A stretch of DNA of 64,000 nucleotides, taken from Euonymus europaeus (Eukaryota > Streptophyta > Magnoliopsida > Celastrales > Celastraceae). Below are positions 23,501 to 37,500 of this stretch, in pieces. Numbering within the stretch: the stretch's first letter is position 1; each line of letters starts with the position of its first letter. The notes below the pieces were generated by a model, which saw only the letters and a program-made list of their open reading frames with translations, had not been told where the DNA came from and did no database searches. Made by a program: the position numbers and the translations under genes. The DNA is taken from the NCBI GenBank assembly GCA_963580455.1, contig OY756966.1, positions 16,433,001-16,497,000 on the forward strand, read 5' to 3'.

Positions 23501-23620
23501 TATCATAAATAGATAAAATCGTTAAAAGCTCCACCATAGAAAGAGTTGAGCAACTTCGGACTATCAAAATTGCTCGGGATAGACTTTTTATTGTTCTTCT
23601 ATGTCAAATTTAACGAGTAT

Positions 23621-23770
23621 AAGCTTCTTACATTATTTCAATGCCAAAACACTAACTTTCTATGACAAATGGACAAAACCGTTAAAAGCTCCTCCATAGA
23701 GAGAGTCGGACTATCAAAATTGCTCGGGATAGACTTTTTATTGTTTTTCTATGTCAAATTTTATGAGTAT
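23621..23770 (+). repeat. Short monomer, 150 bp, lacking one arm of the dyad
   Basis: GAGAGAGTCGGACTATC at about 23,700 lacks the ten bases TGAGCAACTT that normally stand between GAGAGAGT and CGGACTATC. This removes one arm of the 9-bp dyad, making it a rare monomer that cannot form the hairpin. The landmark spacing here is 150 bp rather than 160. Confidence 0.9.
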
Positions 23771-24124
23771 AAGCTTCCTACATTATTTCGATGCCAAAAC
23801 ACCAACTTTCTATGATAAATGGACAAAACCGTTAAAAGCTCCTCCATAGAGAGAGTTGAGCAACTTCAGACTATCAAAGTTGCTCGGGATAGACTTTTTA
23901 TTGGTTCTTCTATGTCAAATTTAACGAGTATAAGCTTCCTACATTATTTCGATGCCAAAACACCAACTTTCTATGACAAATGGACAAAACCGTTAAAAGC
24001 TCCTCCATAAAGAGACTTGAGCAACTTCGGACTATCAAAGTTGCTCGGGATAGACTTTTTATTGTTCTTCTATGTCAAATTTTACGAGTATAAGCTTCCT
24101 ACATTATTTCGATGCCAAAACACC

Positions 24125-27100
24125 AACTTTCTATGACAAATGGACAAAACCGTTAAAAGCTCCTCCATAGAGAGAGTTGAGCAACTTCGGACTATCAAAG
24201 TTGCTCGGGATAGACTTTTTATTGTTCTTCTATGTCAAAGTTTACGAGTATAAGCTTCCTACATTATTTCGATGCCAAAACACGAACTTTCTATGACAAA
24301 TGGACAAAACCGTTAAAAGCTCCTCCATAGAGAGAGTTGAGCAATTTCGGACTATCAAAATTGCTCGGGATAGACTTTTAATTGTTCTTCTATGCCAAAT
24401 TTTATGAGTATAAGCTTCCTACATTATTTCGATGCCAAAACACCAACTTTCTATGACAAATGGACAAAACCGTTAAAAGCTCCTCCATAGAGAGAGTTGA
24501 GCAACTTCGGACTATCAAAATTGCTCGGGATAGACTTTTTATTGTTCTTCTGTGTCAAATTTTACGAGTATAAGCTTCCTACATTATTTCGATGCCAAAA
24601 CAACAACTTTCTATGACAAATAGATAAAATCGTTAAAAGCTCCACCATAGAAAGAGTTGAGCAAATTCAGACTATCAAAATTGCTCGGGAAAGACTTTTA
24701 ATGGTTCTTCTATGTCAAATTTAACGAGTATAAGCTTCCTACATTATTTCAATGCCAAAACACCAACTTTCTATGACAAATTTATAAAACCGTTAAAAGT
24801 TCCTCCATAGAGAGAGTTGAGCAACTTCGGACTATCCAAGTTGCTCGGGATAGACTTTTAATGGTTCTTCTATGTCAAATTTAACGAGTATAAGCTTCCT
24901 ACATTATTTCAATGCCAAAACACTAACTTTCTATGACAAATAGACAAAACCGTTAAAAGCTCCTCCATAGAGAGAGTTGAGCAACTACGGACTATCAAAG
25001 TTGCTCGGGATAGACTTTTAATTGTTCTGATATGTCAAATTTAACGAGTATAAGCTTCCTACATTATTTCGATGCCAAAACACCAACTTTCTATGACAAA
25101 TCGACAAAACCGTTAAAAGCTCCTCCATAGAGAGAGTTGAGCAACTTCGGACTATCAAAGTTGCTCGGGATAGACTTTTTATTGTTCTTCTATGTCAAAT
25201 TTAACGAGTATAAGCTTCCTACATTATTTCAATGCCAAAACACCAACTTTATATGACAAATGGACAAAACAGTTAAAAGCTCCTCCATAGAGAGAGTTGA
25301 GCAACTTCGGACTATCAAAGTTGCTCGGGATAGACTTTTTATTGTTCTGATATGTCAAATTTAACGAGTATAAGCTTCCTACATTATTTCGATGCCAAAA
25401 CACCAACTTTCTATGACAAATCGACAAAACCGTTAAAAGCTCCTCCATAGAGAGAGTTGAGCAACTACGGACTATCAAAGTTGCTCGGGATAGACTTTTA
25501 ATTGTTCTGATATGTCAAATTTAACGAGTATAAGCTTCCTACATTATTTCAATGCCAAAACACGAACTTTCTATGACAAATGGACAAAACCGTTAAAAGC
25601 TCCTCCATAGAGAGAGTTGAGCAACTTCGGACTATCAAAGTTGCTCGGGATAGACTTTTTATTGTTCTTCTATGTCAAAGTTTACGAGTATAAGCTTCCT
25701 ACATTATTTCGATGCCAAAACACGAACTTTCTATGACAAATGGACAAAACCGTTAAAAGCTCCTCCATAGAGAGAGTTGAGCAATTTCGGACTATCAAAA
25801 TTGCTCGGGATACACTCTTAATTGTTCTTCTATGTCAAATTTTACGAGTATAAGCTTCCTACATTATTTCGATGCCAAAACACCAACTTTCTATGACAAA
25901 TGGACAAAACCGTTAAAAGCTCCTCCATAGAGAGAGTTGAGCAACTTCGGACTATCAAAATTGCTCGGGATAGACTTTTTATTGTTCTTCTGTGTCAAAT
26001 TTTACGAGTATAAGCTTCCTACATTATTTCGATGCCAAAACAACAACTTTCTATGACAAATAGATAAAATCGTTAAAAGCTCCACCATAGAAAGAGTTGA
26101 GCAAATTCAGACTATCAAAATTGCTCGGGATAGACTTTTAATGGTTCTTCTATGTCAAATTTAACGAGTATAAGCTTCCTACATTATTTCAATGCCAAAA
26201 CACCAACTTTCTATGACAAATTTACAAAACCGTTAAAAGTTCCTCCATAGAGAGAGTTGAGCAACTTCGGACTATCCAAGTTGCTCGGGATAGACTTTTA
26301 ATGGTTCTTCTATGTCAAATTTAACGAGTATAAGCTTCCTACATTATTTCAATGCCAAAACACTAACTTTCTATGACAAATAGACAAAACCGTTAAAAGC
26401 TCCTCCATAGAGAGAGTTGAGCAACTACGGACTATCAAAGTTGCTCGGGATAGACTTTTAATTGTTCTGATATGTCAAATTTAACGAGTATAAGCTTCCT
26501 ACATTATTTCGATGCCAAAACACCAACTTTCTATGACAAATCGACAAAACCGTTAAAAGCTCCTCCATAGAGAGAGTTGAGCAACTTCGGACTATCAAAG
26601 TTGCTCGGGATAGACTTTTTATTGTTCTTCTATGTCAAATTTAACGAGTATAAGCTTCCTACATTATTTCAATGCCAAAACACCAACTTTCAATGACAAA
26701 TGGACAAAACAGTTAAAAGCTCCTCCATAGAGAGAGTTGAGCAACTTCGGACTATCAAAGATGCTCGGGATAGACTTTTTATTGTTCTGATATGTCAAAT
26801 TTAACGAGTATAAGCTTCCTACATTATTTCGATGCCAAAACACCAACTTTCTATGACAAATCGACAAAACCGTTAAAAGCTCCTCCATAGAGAGAGTTGA
26901 GCAACTACGGACTATCAAAGTTGCTCGGGATAGACTTTTAATTGTTCTGATATGTCAAATTTAACGAGTATAAGCTTCCTACATTATTTCAATGCCAAAA
27001 CACGAACTTTCTATGACAAATGGACAAAACCGTTAAAAGCTCCTCCATAGAGAGAGTTGAGCAACTTCGGACTATCAAAGTTGCTCGGGATAGACTTTTT

Positions 27101-28560
27101 ATTGTTCTTCTATGTCAAAGTTTACGAGTATAAGCTTCCTACATTATTTCGATGCCAAAACACGAACTTTCTATGACAAATGGACAAAACCGTTAAAAGC
27201 TCCTCCATAGAGAGAGTTGAGCAATTTCGGACTATCAAAATTGCTCGGGATACACTTTTAATTGTTCTTCTATGTCAAATTTTACGAGTATAAGCTTCCT
27301 ACATTATTTCGATGCCAAAACACCAACTTTCTATGACAAATGGACAAAACCGTTAAAAGCTCCTCCATAGAGAGAGTTGAGCAACTTCGGACTATCAAAA
27401 TTGCTCGGGATAGACTTTTTATTGTTCTTCTGTGTCAAATTTTACGAGTATAAGCTTCCTACATTATTTCGATGCCAAAACAACAACTTTCTATGACAAA
27501 TAGATAAAATCGTTAAAAGCTCCACCATAGAAAGAGTTGAGCAAATTCAGACTATCAAAATTGCTCGGGATAGACTTTTAATGGTTCTTCTATGTCAAAT
27601 TTAACGAGTATAAGCTTCCTACATTATTTCAATGCCAAAACACCAACTTTCAATGACAAATGGACAAAACAGTTAAAAGCCCCTCCATAGAGAGAGTTGA
27701 GCAACTTCGGACTATCAAAGTTGCTCGGCATAGACTTTTTGTTGTTCTGATATGTCAAATTTAACGAGTATAAGCTTCCTACATTATTTCATTGCCAAAA
27801 CACCAACTTTCTATGACAAATCCACAAAACCGTTAAAAGCTCCTCCATAGAGAGAGTTGAGCAACTACGGACTATCAAAGTTGCTCGGGATAGACTTTTA
27901 ATTGTTCTGATATGTCAAATTTAACGAGTATAAGCTTCCTACATTATTTCAATGCCAAAACACGAACTTTCTATGACAAATGGACAAAACCGTTAAAAGC
28001 TCCTCCATAGAGAGAGTTGAGCAACTTCGGACTATCAAAGTTGCTCGGGATAGACTTTTTATTGTTCTTCTATGTCAAAGTTTACGAGTATAAGCTTCCT
28101 ACATTATTTCGATGCCAAAACACGAACTTTCTATGACAAATGGTCAAAACCGTTAAAAGCTCCTCCATAGAGAGAGTTGAGCAATTTCGGACTATCAAAA
28201 TTGCTCGGGATACACTTTTAATTGTTCTTCTATGTCAAATTTTACGAGTATAAGCTTCCTACATTATTTCGATGCCAAAACACCAACTTTCTATGACAAA
28301 TGGACAAAACCGTTAAAAGCTCCTCCATAGAGAGAGTTGAGCAACTTCGGACTATCAAAATTGCTCGGGATAGACTTTTTATTGTTCTTCTGTGTCAAAT
28401 TTTACGAGTATAAGCTTCCTACATTATTTCGATGCCAAAACACCAACTTTCTATGACAAATAGATAAAATCGTTAAAAGCTCGACCATAGAAAGAGTTGA
28501 GCAAATTCAGACTATCAAAATTGCTCGGGATAGACTTTTTATTGTTCTTCTATGTCAAAT
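24125..28560 (+). repeat. 1,440-bp (9-monomer) higher-order repeat, about three and a half copies
   Basis: Copies lie at about 24,125-25,564 and 25,565-27,004 (offset 1,440), then a shortened 960-bp copy at 27,005-27,964 and a partial copy to about 28,560. Markers are GTCAAAGTTTACGAG (24,233, 25,673, 27,113, 28,073), TTCTTCTGTGTC (24,545, 25,985, 27,425, 28,385), GGGATACACT (25,807, 27,247, 28,207) and AAACAGTTAAAAGC (25,266, 26,706, 27,666). The third copy lacks exactly three monomers. The first full monomers of the 4.8-kb unit that follows come from the same family, so the two HORs grade into one another. Confidence 0.85.
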
Positions 28561-31500
28561 TTAACGAGTATAAGCTTCCTACATTATTTGAATGCTAAAA
28601 CACCAACTTTCTATGACAAATGGACAAAACCATTAAAAGCTCCTCCATAGAGAGAGTTGAGCAACTTCGGACTATCAAAGTTGCTCGGGATAGACTTTTT
28701 ATTGTTCTTCTATGTCAAAGTTTACGAGTATAAGCTTCCTACATTATTTCGATGCCAAAACACGAACTTTCTATGACAAATGGACAAAACCGTTAAAAGC
28801 TCCTCAATAGAGAGAGTTGAGCAATTTCGGACTTTCAAAATTGCTCGGGATAGACTTTTTATTGTTCTTCTATTTCGAATTTTATGAGTATAAGCTTCGT
28901 ACATTATTTCGATGCCAAAACACCAACTTTCTATGACAAATGGACAAAATCGTTAAAACCTCCTCCATAGAGAGAGTTGAGCAACTTCGGACTATCAAAG
29001 TTTCTCGGGATAGACTTTTAATGGTTCTTCTATGTCAAATTTAACGAGTATAAGCTTCCTACATTATTTCAATGCCAAAACACCAACTTTCTATGACAAA
29101 TGGGCAAAACCGTTAAAAGCTCCTCCATAGAGAGAGTTGAGCAACTTCGGACTATCAAAGTTGCTAGGGATAGACTTTTTATTGTTCTTCTATGTCAAAG
29201 TTTACGAGTATAAGCTTCCTACATTATTTCGATGCCAAAACACGAACTTTCTATGACAAATGGACAAAACCGTTAAAAGCTCCTCCATAGAGAGAGTTGA
29301 GCAATTTCGGACTTTCAAAATTGCTCGGGATAGACTTTTTATTGTTCTTCTATGTCGAATTTTATGAGTATAAGCTTCCTACATTATTTCGATGCCAAAA
29401 CACCAACTTTCTATGACAAATGGACAAAACCGTTAAAAGCTCCTCCATAGAGAGAGTTGAGCAACTTCGGACTATCAAAGTTGCTCGGGATAGACTTTTT
29501 ATTGTTCTTCTTTGTCAAAGTTTACGAGTATAAGCTTCCTACATTATTTCGATGCCAAAACACGAACTTTCTATGACAAATGGACAAAACCTTTAAAAGC
29601 TCCTCCATAGAGAGAGTTGAGCAATTTCGGACTATCAAAATTGCTCGGGATAGACTTTTAATTGTTCTTCTATGTCAAATTTTACGAGTATAAGCTTCCT
29701 ACATTATTTCGATGCCAAAACACCAACTTTCTATGACAAATGGACAAAACCGTTAAAAGCTCCTCCATAGAGAGAGTTGAGCAACTTCGGACTATCAAAA
29801 TTGCTCGGGATAGACTTTTTATTGTTCTTTTATGTCAAATTTTACGAGTATAAGCTTCCTACATTATTTCGATGCCAAAACACCAACTTTCTATGACAAA
29901 TGGACAAAACCATTAAAAGCTCCTCCATAGAGAGAGTTGAGCAACTTCGGACTATCAAAATTGCTCGGGATAGACTTTTTATTGTTCTTCTATGTCAAAT
30001 TTTACGAGTATAAGCTTCCTACATTATTTCGATGCCAAAACACCAACTTTCTATGACAAATAGATAAAATCGTTAAAAGCTCGACCATAGAAAGAGTTGA
30101 GCAAATTCAGACTATCAAAATTGCTCGGGATAGACTTTTTATTGTTCTTCTATGTCAAATTTAACGAGTATAAGCTTGCTACATTATTTGAATGCCAAAA
30201 CACCAACTTTCTATGACAAATGGACAAAACCGTTAAAAGCTCCTCCATAGAGAGAGTTGAGCAACTTCGGACTATCAAAGTTGCTCGGGATAGACTTTTT
30301 ATTGTTCTTCTATGTCAAAGTTTACGAGTATAAGCTTCCTACATTATTTCGATGCCAAAACACGAACTTTCTATGACAAATGGACAAAACCGTTAAAAGC
30401 TCCTCCATAGAGAGAGTTGAGCAATTTCGGACTTTCAAAATTGCTCGGGATAGACTTTTTATTGTTCTTCTCTGTCGAATTTTATGAGTATAAGCTTCCT
30501 ACAATATTTCGATGCAAAACACCAACTTTCTATGACAAATGGACAAAATCGTTAAAACCTCCTCCATAGAGAGAGTTGAGCAACTTCGAACTATCAAAGT
30601 TTCTCGGGATAGACTTTTAATGGTTCTTCTATGTCAAATTTAACGAGTATAAGCTTCCTACATTATTTCAATGCCAAAACACCAACTTTCTATGGCAAAT
30701 AGACAAAACCGTTAAAAGCTCCTCCATAGAGAGAGTTGAGCAACTACGGACTATCAAAGTTGCTCGAGATAGACTTTTAATTGTTCTGATATGTCAAATT
30801 TAACGAGTATAAGCTTCCTACATTATTTCGATGCCAAAACACCAACTTTCTATGACAAATCGACAAAACCGTTAAAAGCTCCTCCATAGAGAGAGTTGAG
30901 CAACTTCGGACTATCAAAGTTGCTCGGGATAGACTTTTTATTGTTCTTCTATGTCAAATTTAACGAGTATAAGCTTCCTACATTATTTCAATGCCAAAAC
31001 ACCAACTTTCTATGACAAATGGACAAAACCGTTAAAAGCTCCTCCATAGAGAGAGTTGAGCAACTTCGGACTATCAAAGTTGCTCGGGATAGACTTTTTA
31101 TTGTTCTTCTATGTCAAATTTTACGAGTATAAGCTTCCTACATTACTTCGATGCCAAAACGCCAACTTTCTATGACAAATGGACAAAACCGTTAAAAGCT
31201 CCTCCATAGAGAGAGTTGAGCAACTTCGGACTATCAAAATTGCTCGGGATAGACTTTTTATTGTTCTTCTACGTCAAATTTTACGAGTATAAGCTTCCTA
31301 CATTATTTCGATGCCAAAACACCAACTTTCTATGACAAATAGATAAAATCGTTAAAAGCTCCACCATAGAAAGAGTTGAGCAAATTCAGACTATCAAAAT
31401 TGCTCGGGATAGACTTTTTATTGTTCTTCTATGTCAAATTTAACGAGTATAAGCTTCCTACATTATTTCAATGCCAAAACACCAACTTTCTATGACAAAT

Positions 31501-34500
31501 GGACAAAACCGTTAAAAGCTCCTCCATAGAGAGAGTTCAGCAACTTCGGACAATCAAAGTTGCTCGGGATAGACTTTTTATTGTTCTTCTATGTCAAAGT
31601 TTACGAGTATAGGCTTCCTACATTATTTCGAAGCCAAAACACGAACTTTCTATGACAAATGGACAAAACCGTTAAAAGCTCCTCCATAGAGAGAGTTGAG
31701 CAACTTCGGACTATCAAAATTGCTCGGGATAGACTTTTTATTGTTCTTCTATGTCGAATTTTATGAGTATAAGCTTCCTACATTATTTCGATGCCAAAAT
31801 ACCAACTTTCTATGACAAATGGACAAAATCGTTAAAACCTCCTCCATAGAGAGAGTTGAGCAACTTCGGACTATCAAAGTTGCACGGGATAGACTTTTAA
31901 TGGTTCTTCTATGTCAAATTTAACGAGTATAAGCTTCCTACATTATTTCAATGCCAAAACACCAACTTTCTATGACAAATTTACAAAACCGTTAAAAGTT
32001 CCTCCATAGAGAGAGTTGAGCAACTTCGGACTATCCAAGTTGCTCGGGATAGACTTTTAATGGTTCTTCTATGTCAAATTTAACGAGTATAAGCTTCCTA
32101 CATTATTTCAATGCCAAAACACTAACTTTCTATGACAAATAGACAAAACCGTTAAAAGCTCCTCCATAGAGAGAGTTGAGCAACTACGGACTATCAAAGT
32201 TGCTCGGGATAGACTTTTAATTGTTCTGATATGTCAAATTTAACGAGTATAAGCTTCCTACATTATTTCGATGCCAAAACACCAACTTTCTATGACAAAT
32301 CGACAAAACCGTTAAAAGCTCCTCCATAGAGAGAGTTGAGCAACTTCGGACTATCAAAGTTGCTCGGGATAGACTTTTTATTGTTCTTCTATGTCAAATT
32401 TAACGAGTATAAGCTTCCTACATTATTTCAATGCCAAAACACCAACTTTCTATGACAAATGGACAAAACAGTTAAAAGCTCCTCCATAGAGAGAGTTGAG
32501 CAACTTCGGACTATCAAAGTTGCTCGAGATAGACTTTTTATTGTTCTGATATGTCAAATTTAACGAGTATAAGCTTCCTACATTATTTCGATGCCAAAAC
32601 ACCAACTTTCTATGACAAATCGACAAAACCGTTAAAAGCTCCTCCATAGAGAGAGTTGAGCAACTACGGACTATCAAAGTTGCTCGGGATAGACTTTTAA
32701 TTGTTCTGATATGTCAAATTTAACGAGTATAAGCTTCCTACATTATTTCAATGCCAAAACACGAACTTTCTATGACAAATGGACAAAACCGTTAAAAGCT
32801 CCTCCATAGAGAGAGTTGAGCAACTTCGGACTATCAAAGTTGCTCGGGATAGACTTTTTATTGTTCTTCTATGTCAAAGTTTACGAGTATAAGCTTCCTA
32901 CATTATTTCGATGCCAAAACACGAACTTTCTATGACAAATGGACAAAACCGTTAAAAGCTCCTCCATAGAGAGAGTTGAGCAATTTCGGACTATCAAAAT
33001 TGCTCGGGATAGACTTTTTATTGTTCTTCTATGTCAAATTTTACGAGTATAAGCTTCCTACATTATTTCGATGCCAAAACACCAACTTTCTATGACAAAT
33101 AGATAAAATCGTTAAAAGCTCGACCATAGAAAGAGTTGAGCAAATTCAGACTATCAAAATTGCTCGGGATAGACTTTTTATTGTTCTTCTATGTCAAATT
33201 TAACGAGTATAAGCTTCCTACATTATTTGAATGCTAAAACACCAACTTTCTATGACAAATGGACAAAACCATTAAAAGCTCCTCCATAGAGAGAGTTGAG
33301 CAACTTCGGACTATCAAAGTTGCTCGGGATAGACTTTTTATTGTTCTTCTATGTCAAAGTTTACGAGTATAAGCTTCCTACATTATTTCGATGCCAAAAC
33401 ACGAACTTTCTATGACAAATGGACAAAACCGTTAAAAGCTCCTCCATAGAGAGAGTTGAGCAATTTCGGACTTTCAAAATTGCTCGGGATAGACTTTTTA
33501 TTGTTCTTCTATTTCGAATTTTATGAGTATAAGCTTCGTACATTATTTCGATGCCAAAACACCAACTTTCTATGACAAATGGACAAAATCGTTAAAACCT
33601 CCTCCATAGAGAGAGTTGAGCAACTTCGGACTATCAAAGTTTCTCGGGATAGACTTTTAATGGTTCTTCTATGTCAAATTTAACGAGTATAAGCTTCCTA
33701 CATTATTTCAATGCCAAAACACCAACTTTCTATGACAAATGGGCAAAACCGTTAAAAGCTCCTCCATAGAGAGAGTTGAGCAACTTCGGACTATCAAAGT
33801 TGCTAGGGATAGACTTTTTATTGTTCTTCTATGTCAAAGTTTACGAGTATAAGCTTCCTACATTATTTCGATGCCAAAACACGAACTTTCTATGACAAAT
33901 GGACAAAACCGTTAAAAGCTCCTCCATAGAGAGAGTTGAGCAATTTCGGACTTTCAAAATTGCTCGGGATAGACTTTTTATTGTTCTTCTCTGTCGAATT
34001 TTATGAGTATAAGCTTCCTACAATATTTTGATGCAAAACACCAACTTTCTATGAAAAATGGACAAAATCGTTAAAACCTCCTCCATAGAGAGAGTTGAGC
34101 AACTTCGAACTATCAAAGTTTCTCGGGATAGACTTTTAATGGTTCTTCTATGTCAAATTTAACGAGTATAAGCTTCCTACATTATTTCAATGCCAAAACA
34201 CCAACTTTCTATGACAAATAGACAAAACCGTTAAAAGCTCCTCCATAGAGAGAGTTGAGCAACTACGGACTATCAAAGTTGCTCGAGATAGACTTTTAAT
34301 TGTTCTGATATGTCAAATTTAACGAGTATATGCTTCCTACATTATTTCGATGCCAAAACACCAACTTTCTATGACAAATCGACAAAACCGTTAAAAGCTC
34401 CTCCATAGAGAGAGTTGAGCAACTTCGGACTATCAAAGTTGCTCGGGATAGACTTTTTATTGTTCTTCTATGTCAAAGTTTACGAGTATAAGCTTCCTAC

Positions 34501-37500
34501 ATTATTTCGATGCCAAAACACGAACTTTCTATGACAAATGGACAAAACCGTTAAAAGCTCCTCCATAGAGAGAGTTGAGCAATTTCGGACTATCAAAATT
34601 GCTCGGGATACACTTTTAATTGTTCTTCTATGTCAAATTTTACGAGTATAAGCTTCCTACATTATTTCGATGCCAAAACACCAACTTTCTATGACAAATG
34701 GACAAAACCGTTAAAAGCTCCTCCATAGAGAGAGTTGAGCAACTTCGGACTATCAAAATTGCTCGGGATAGACTTTTTATTGTTCTTCTATGTCAAATTT
34801 TACGAGTATAAGCTTCCTACATTATTTCGATGCCAAAACACCAACTTTCTATGACAAATAGATAAAATCGTTAAAAGCTCGACCATAGAAAGAGTTGAGC
34901 AAATTCAGACTATCAAAATTGCTCGGGATAGACTTTTTATTGTTCTTCTATGTCAAATTTAACGAGTATAAGCTTCCTACATTATTTGAATGCTAAAACA
35001 CCAACTTTCTATGAAAAATGGACAAAACCATTAAAAGCTCCTCCATAGAGAGAGTTGAGCAACTTCGGACTATCAAAGTTGCTCGGGATAGACTTTTTAT
35101 TGTTCTTCTATGTCAAAGTTTACGAGTATAAGCTTCCTACATTATTTCGATGCCAAAACACGAACTTTCTATGACAAATGGACAAAACCGTTAAAAGCTC
35201 CTCCATAGAGAGAGTTGAGCAATTTCGGACTTTCAAAATTGCTCGGGATAGACTTTTTATTGTTCTTCTATTTCGAATTTTATGAGTATAAGCTTCGTAC
35301 ATTATTTCGATGCCAAAACACCAACTTTCTATGACAAATGGACAAAATCGTTAAAACCTCCTCCATAGAGAGAGTTGAGCAACTTCGGACTATCAAAGTT
35401 TCTCGGGATAGACTTTTAATGGTTCTTCTATGTCAAATTTAACGAGTATAAGCTTCCTACATTATTTCAATGCCAAAACACCAACTTTCTATGACAAATG
35501 AGCAAAACCGTTAAAAGCTCCTCCATAGAGAGAGTTGAGCAACTTCGGACTATCAAAGTTGCTAGGGATAGACTTTTTATTGTTCTTCTATGTCAAAGTT
35601 TACGAGTATAAGCTTCCTACATTATTTCGATGCCAAAACACGAACTTTCTATGACAAATGGACAAAACCGTTAAAAGCTCCTCCATAGAGAGAGTTGAGC
35701 AATTTCGGACTTTCAAAATTGCTCGGGATAGACTTTTTATTGTTCTTCTATGTCGAATTTTATGAGTATAAGCTTCCTACATTATTTCGATGCCAAAACA
35801 CCAACTTTCTATGACAAATGGACAAAACCGTTAAAAGCTCCTCCATAGAGAGAGTTGAGCAACTTCGGACTATCAAAGTTGCTCGGGATAGACTTTTTAT
35901 TGTTCTTCTTTGTCAAAGTTTACGAGTATAAGCTTCCTACATTATTTCGATGCCAAAACACGAACTTTCTATGACAAATGGACAAAACCTTTAAAAGCTC
36001 CTCCATAGAGAGAGTTGAGCAATTTCGGACTATCAAAATTGCTCGGGATAGACTTTTAATTGTTCTTCTATGTCAAATTTTACGAGTATAAGCTTCCTAC
36101 ATTATTTCGATGCCAAAACACCAACTTTCTATGACAAATGGACAAAACCGTTAAAAGCTCCTCCATAGAGAGAGTTGAGCAACTTCGGACTATCAAAATT
36201 GCTCGGGATAGACTTTTTATTGTTCTTTTATGTCAAATTTTACGAGTATAAGCTTCCTACATTATTTCGATGCCAAAACACCAACTTTCTATGACAAATG
36301 GACAAAACCATTAAAAGCTCCTCCATAGAGAGAGTTGAGCAACTTCGGACTATCAAAATTGCTCGGGATAGACTTTTTATTGTTCTTCTATGTCAAATTT
36401 TACGAGTATAAGCTTCCTATATTATTTCGATGCCAAAACACCAACTTTCTATGACAAATAGATAAAATCGTTAAAAGCTCGACCATAGAAAGAGTTGAGC
36501 AAATTCAGACTATCAAAATTGCTCGGGATAGACTTTTTATTGTTCTTCTATGTCAAATTTAACGAGTATAAGCTTGCTACATTATTTGAATGCCAAAACA
36601 CCAACTTTCTATGACAAATGGACAAAACCGTTAAAAGCTCCTCCATAGAGAGAGTTGAGCAACTTCGGACTATCAAAGTTGCTCGGGATAGACTTTTTAT
36701 TGTTCTTCTATGTCAAAGTTTACGAGTATAAACTTCCTACATTATTTCGATGCCAAAACACGAACTTTCTATGACAAATGGACAAAACCGTTAAAAGCTC
36801 CTCCATAGAGAGAGTTGAGCAATTTCGGACTTTCAAAATTGCTCGGGATAGACTTTTTATTGTTCTTCTCTGTCGAATTTTATGAGTATAAGCTTCCTAC
36901 AATATTTTGATGCAAAACACCAACTTTCTATGAAAAATGGACAAAATCGTTAAAACCTCCTCCATAGAGAGAGTTGAGCAACTTCGAACTATCAAAGTTT
37001 CTCGGGATAGACTTTTAATGGTTCTTCTATGTCAAATTTAACGAGTATAAGCTTCCTACATTATTTCAATGCCAAAACACCAACTTTCTATGACAAATAG
37101 ACAAAACCGTTAAAAGCTCCTCCATAGAGAGAGTTGAGCAACTACGGACTATCAAAGTTGCTCGAGATAGACTTTTAATTGTTCTGATATGTCAAATTTA
37201 ACGAGTATATGCTTCCTACATTATTTCGATGCCAAAACACCAACTTTCTATGACAAATCGACAAAACCGTTAAAAGCTCCTCCATAGAGAGAGTTGAGCA
37301 ACTTCGGACTATCAAAGTTGCTCGGGATAGACTTTTTATTGTTCTTCTATGTCAAATTTAACGAGTATAAGCTTCCTACATTATTTCAATGCCAAAACAC
37401 CAACTTTCTATGACAAATGGACAAAACCGTTAAAAGCTCCTCCATAGAGAGAGTTGAGCAACTTCGGACTATCAAAGTTGCTCGGGATAGACTTTTTATT

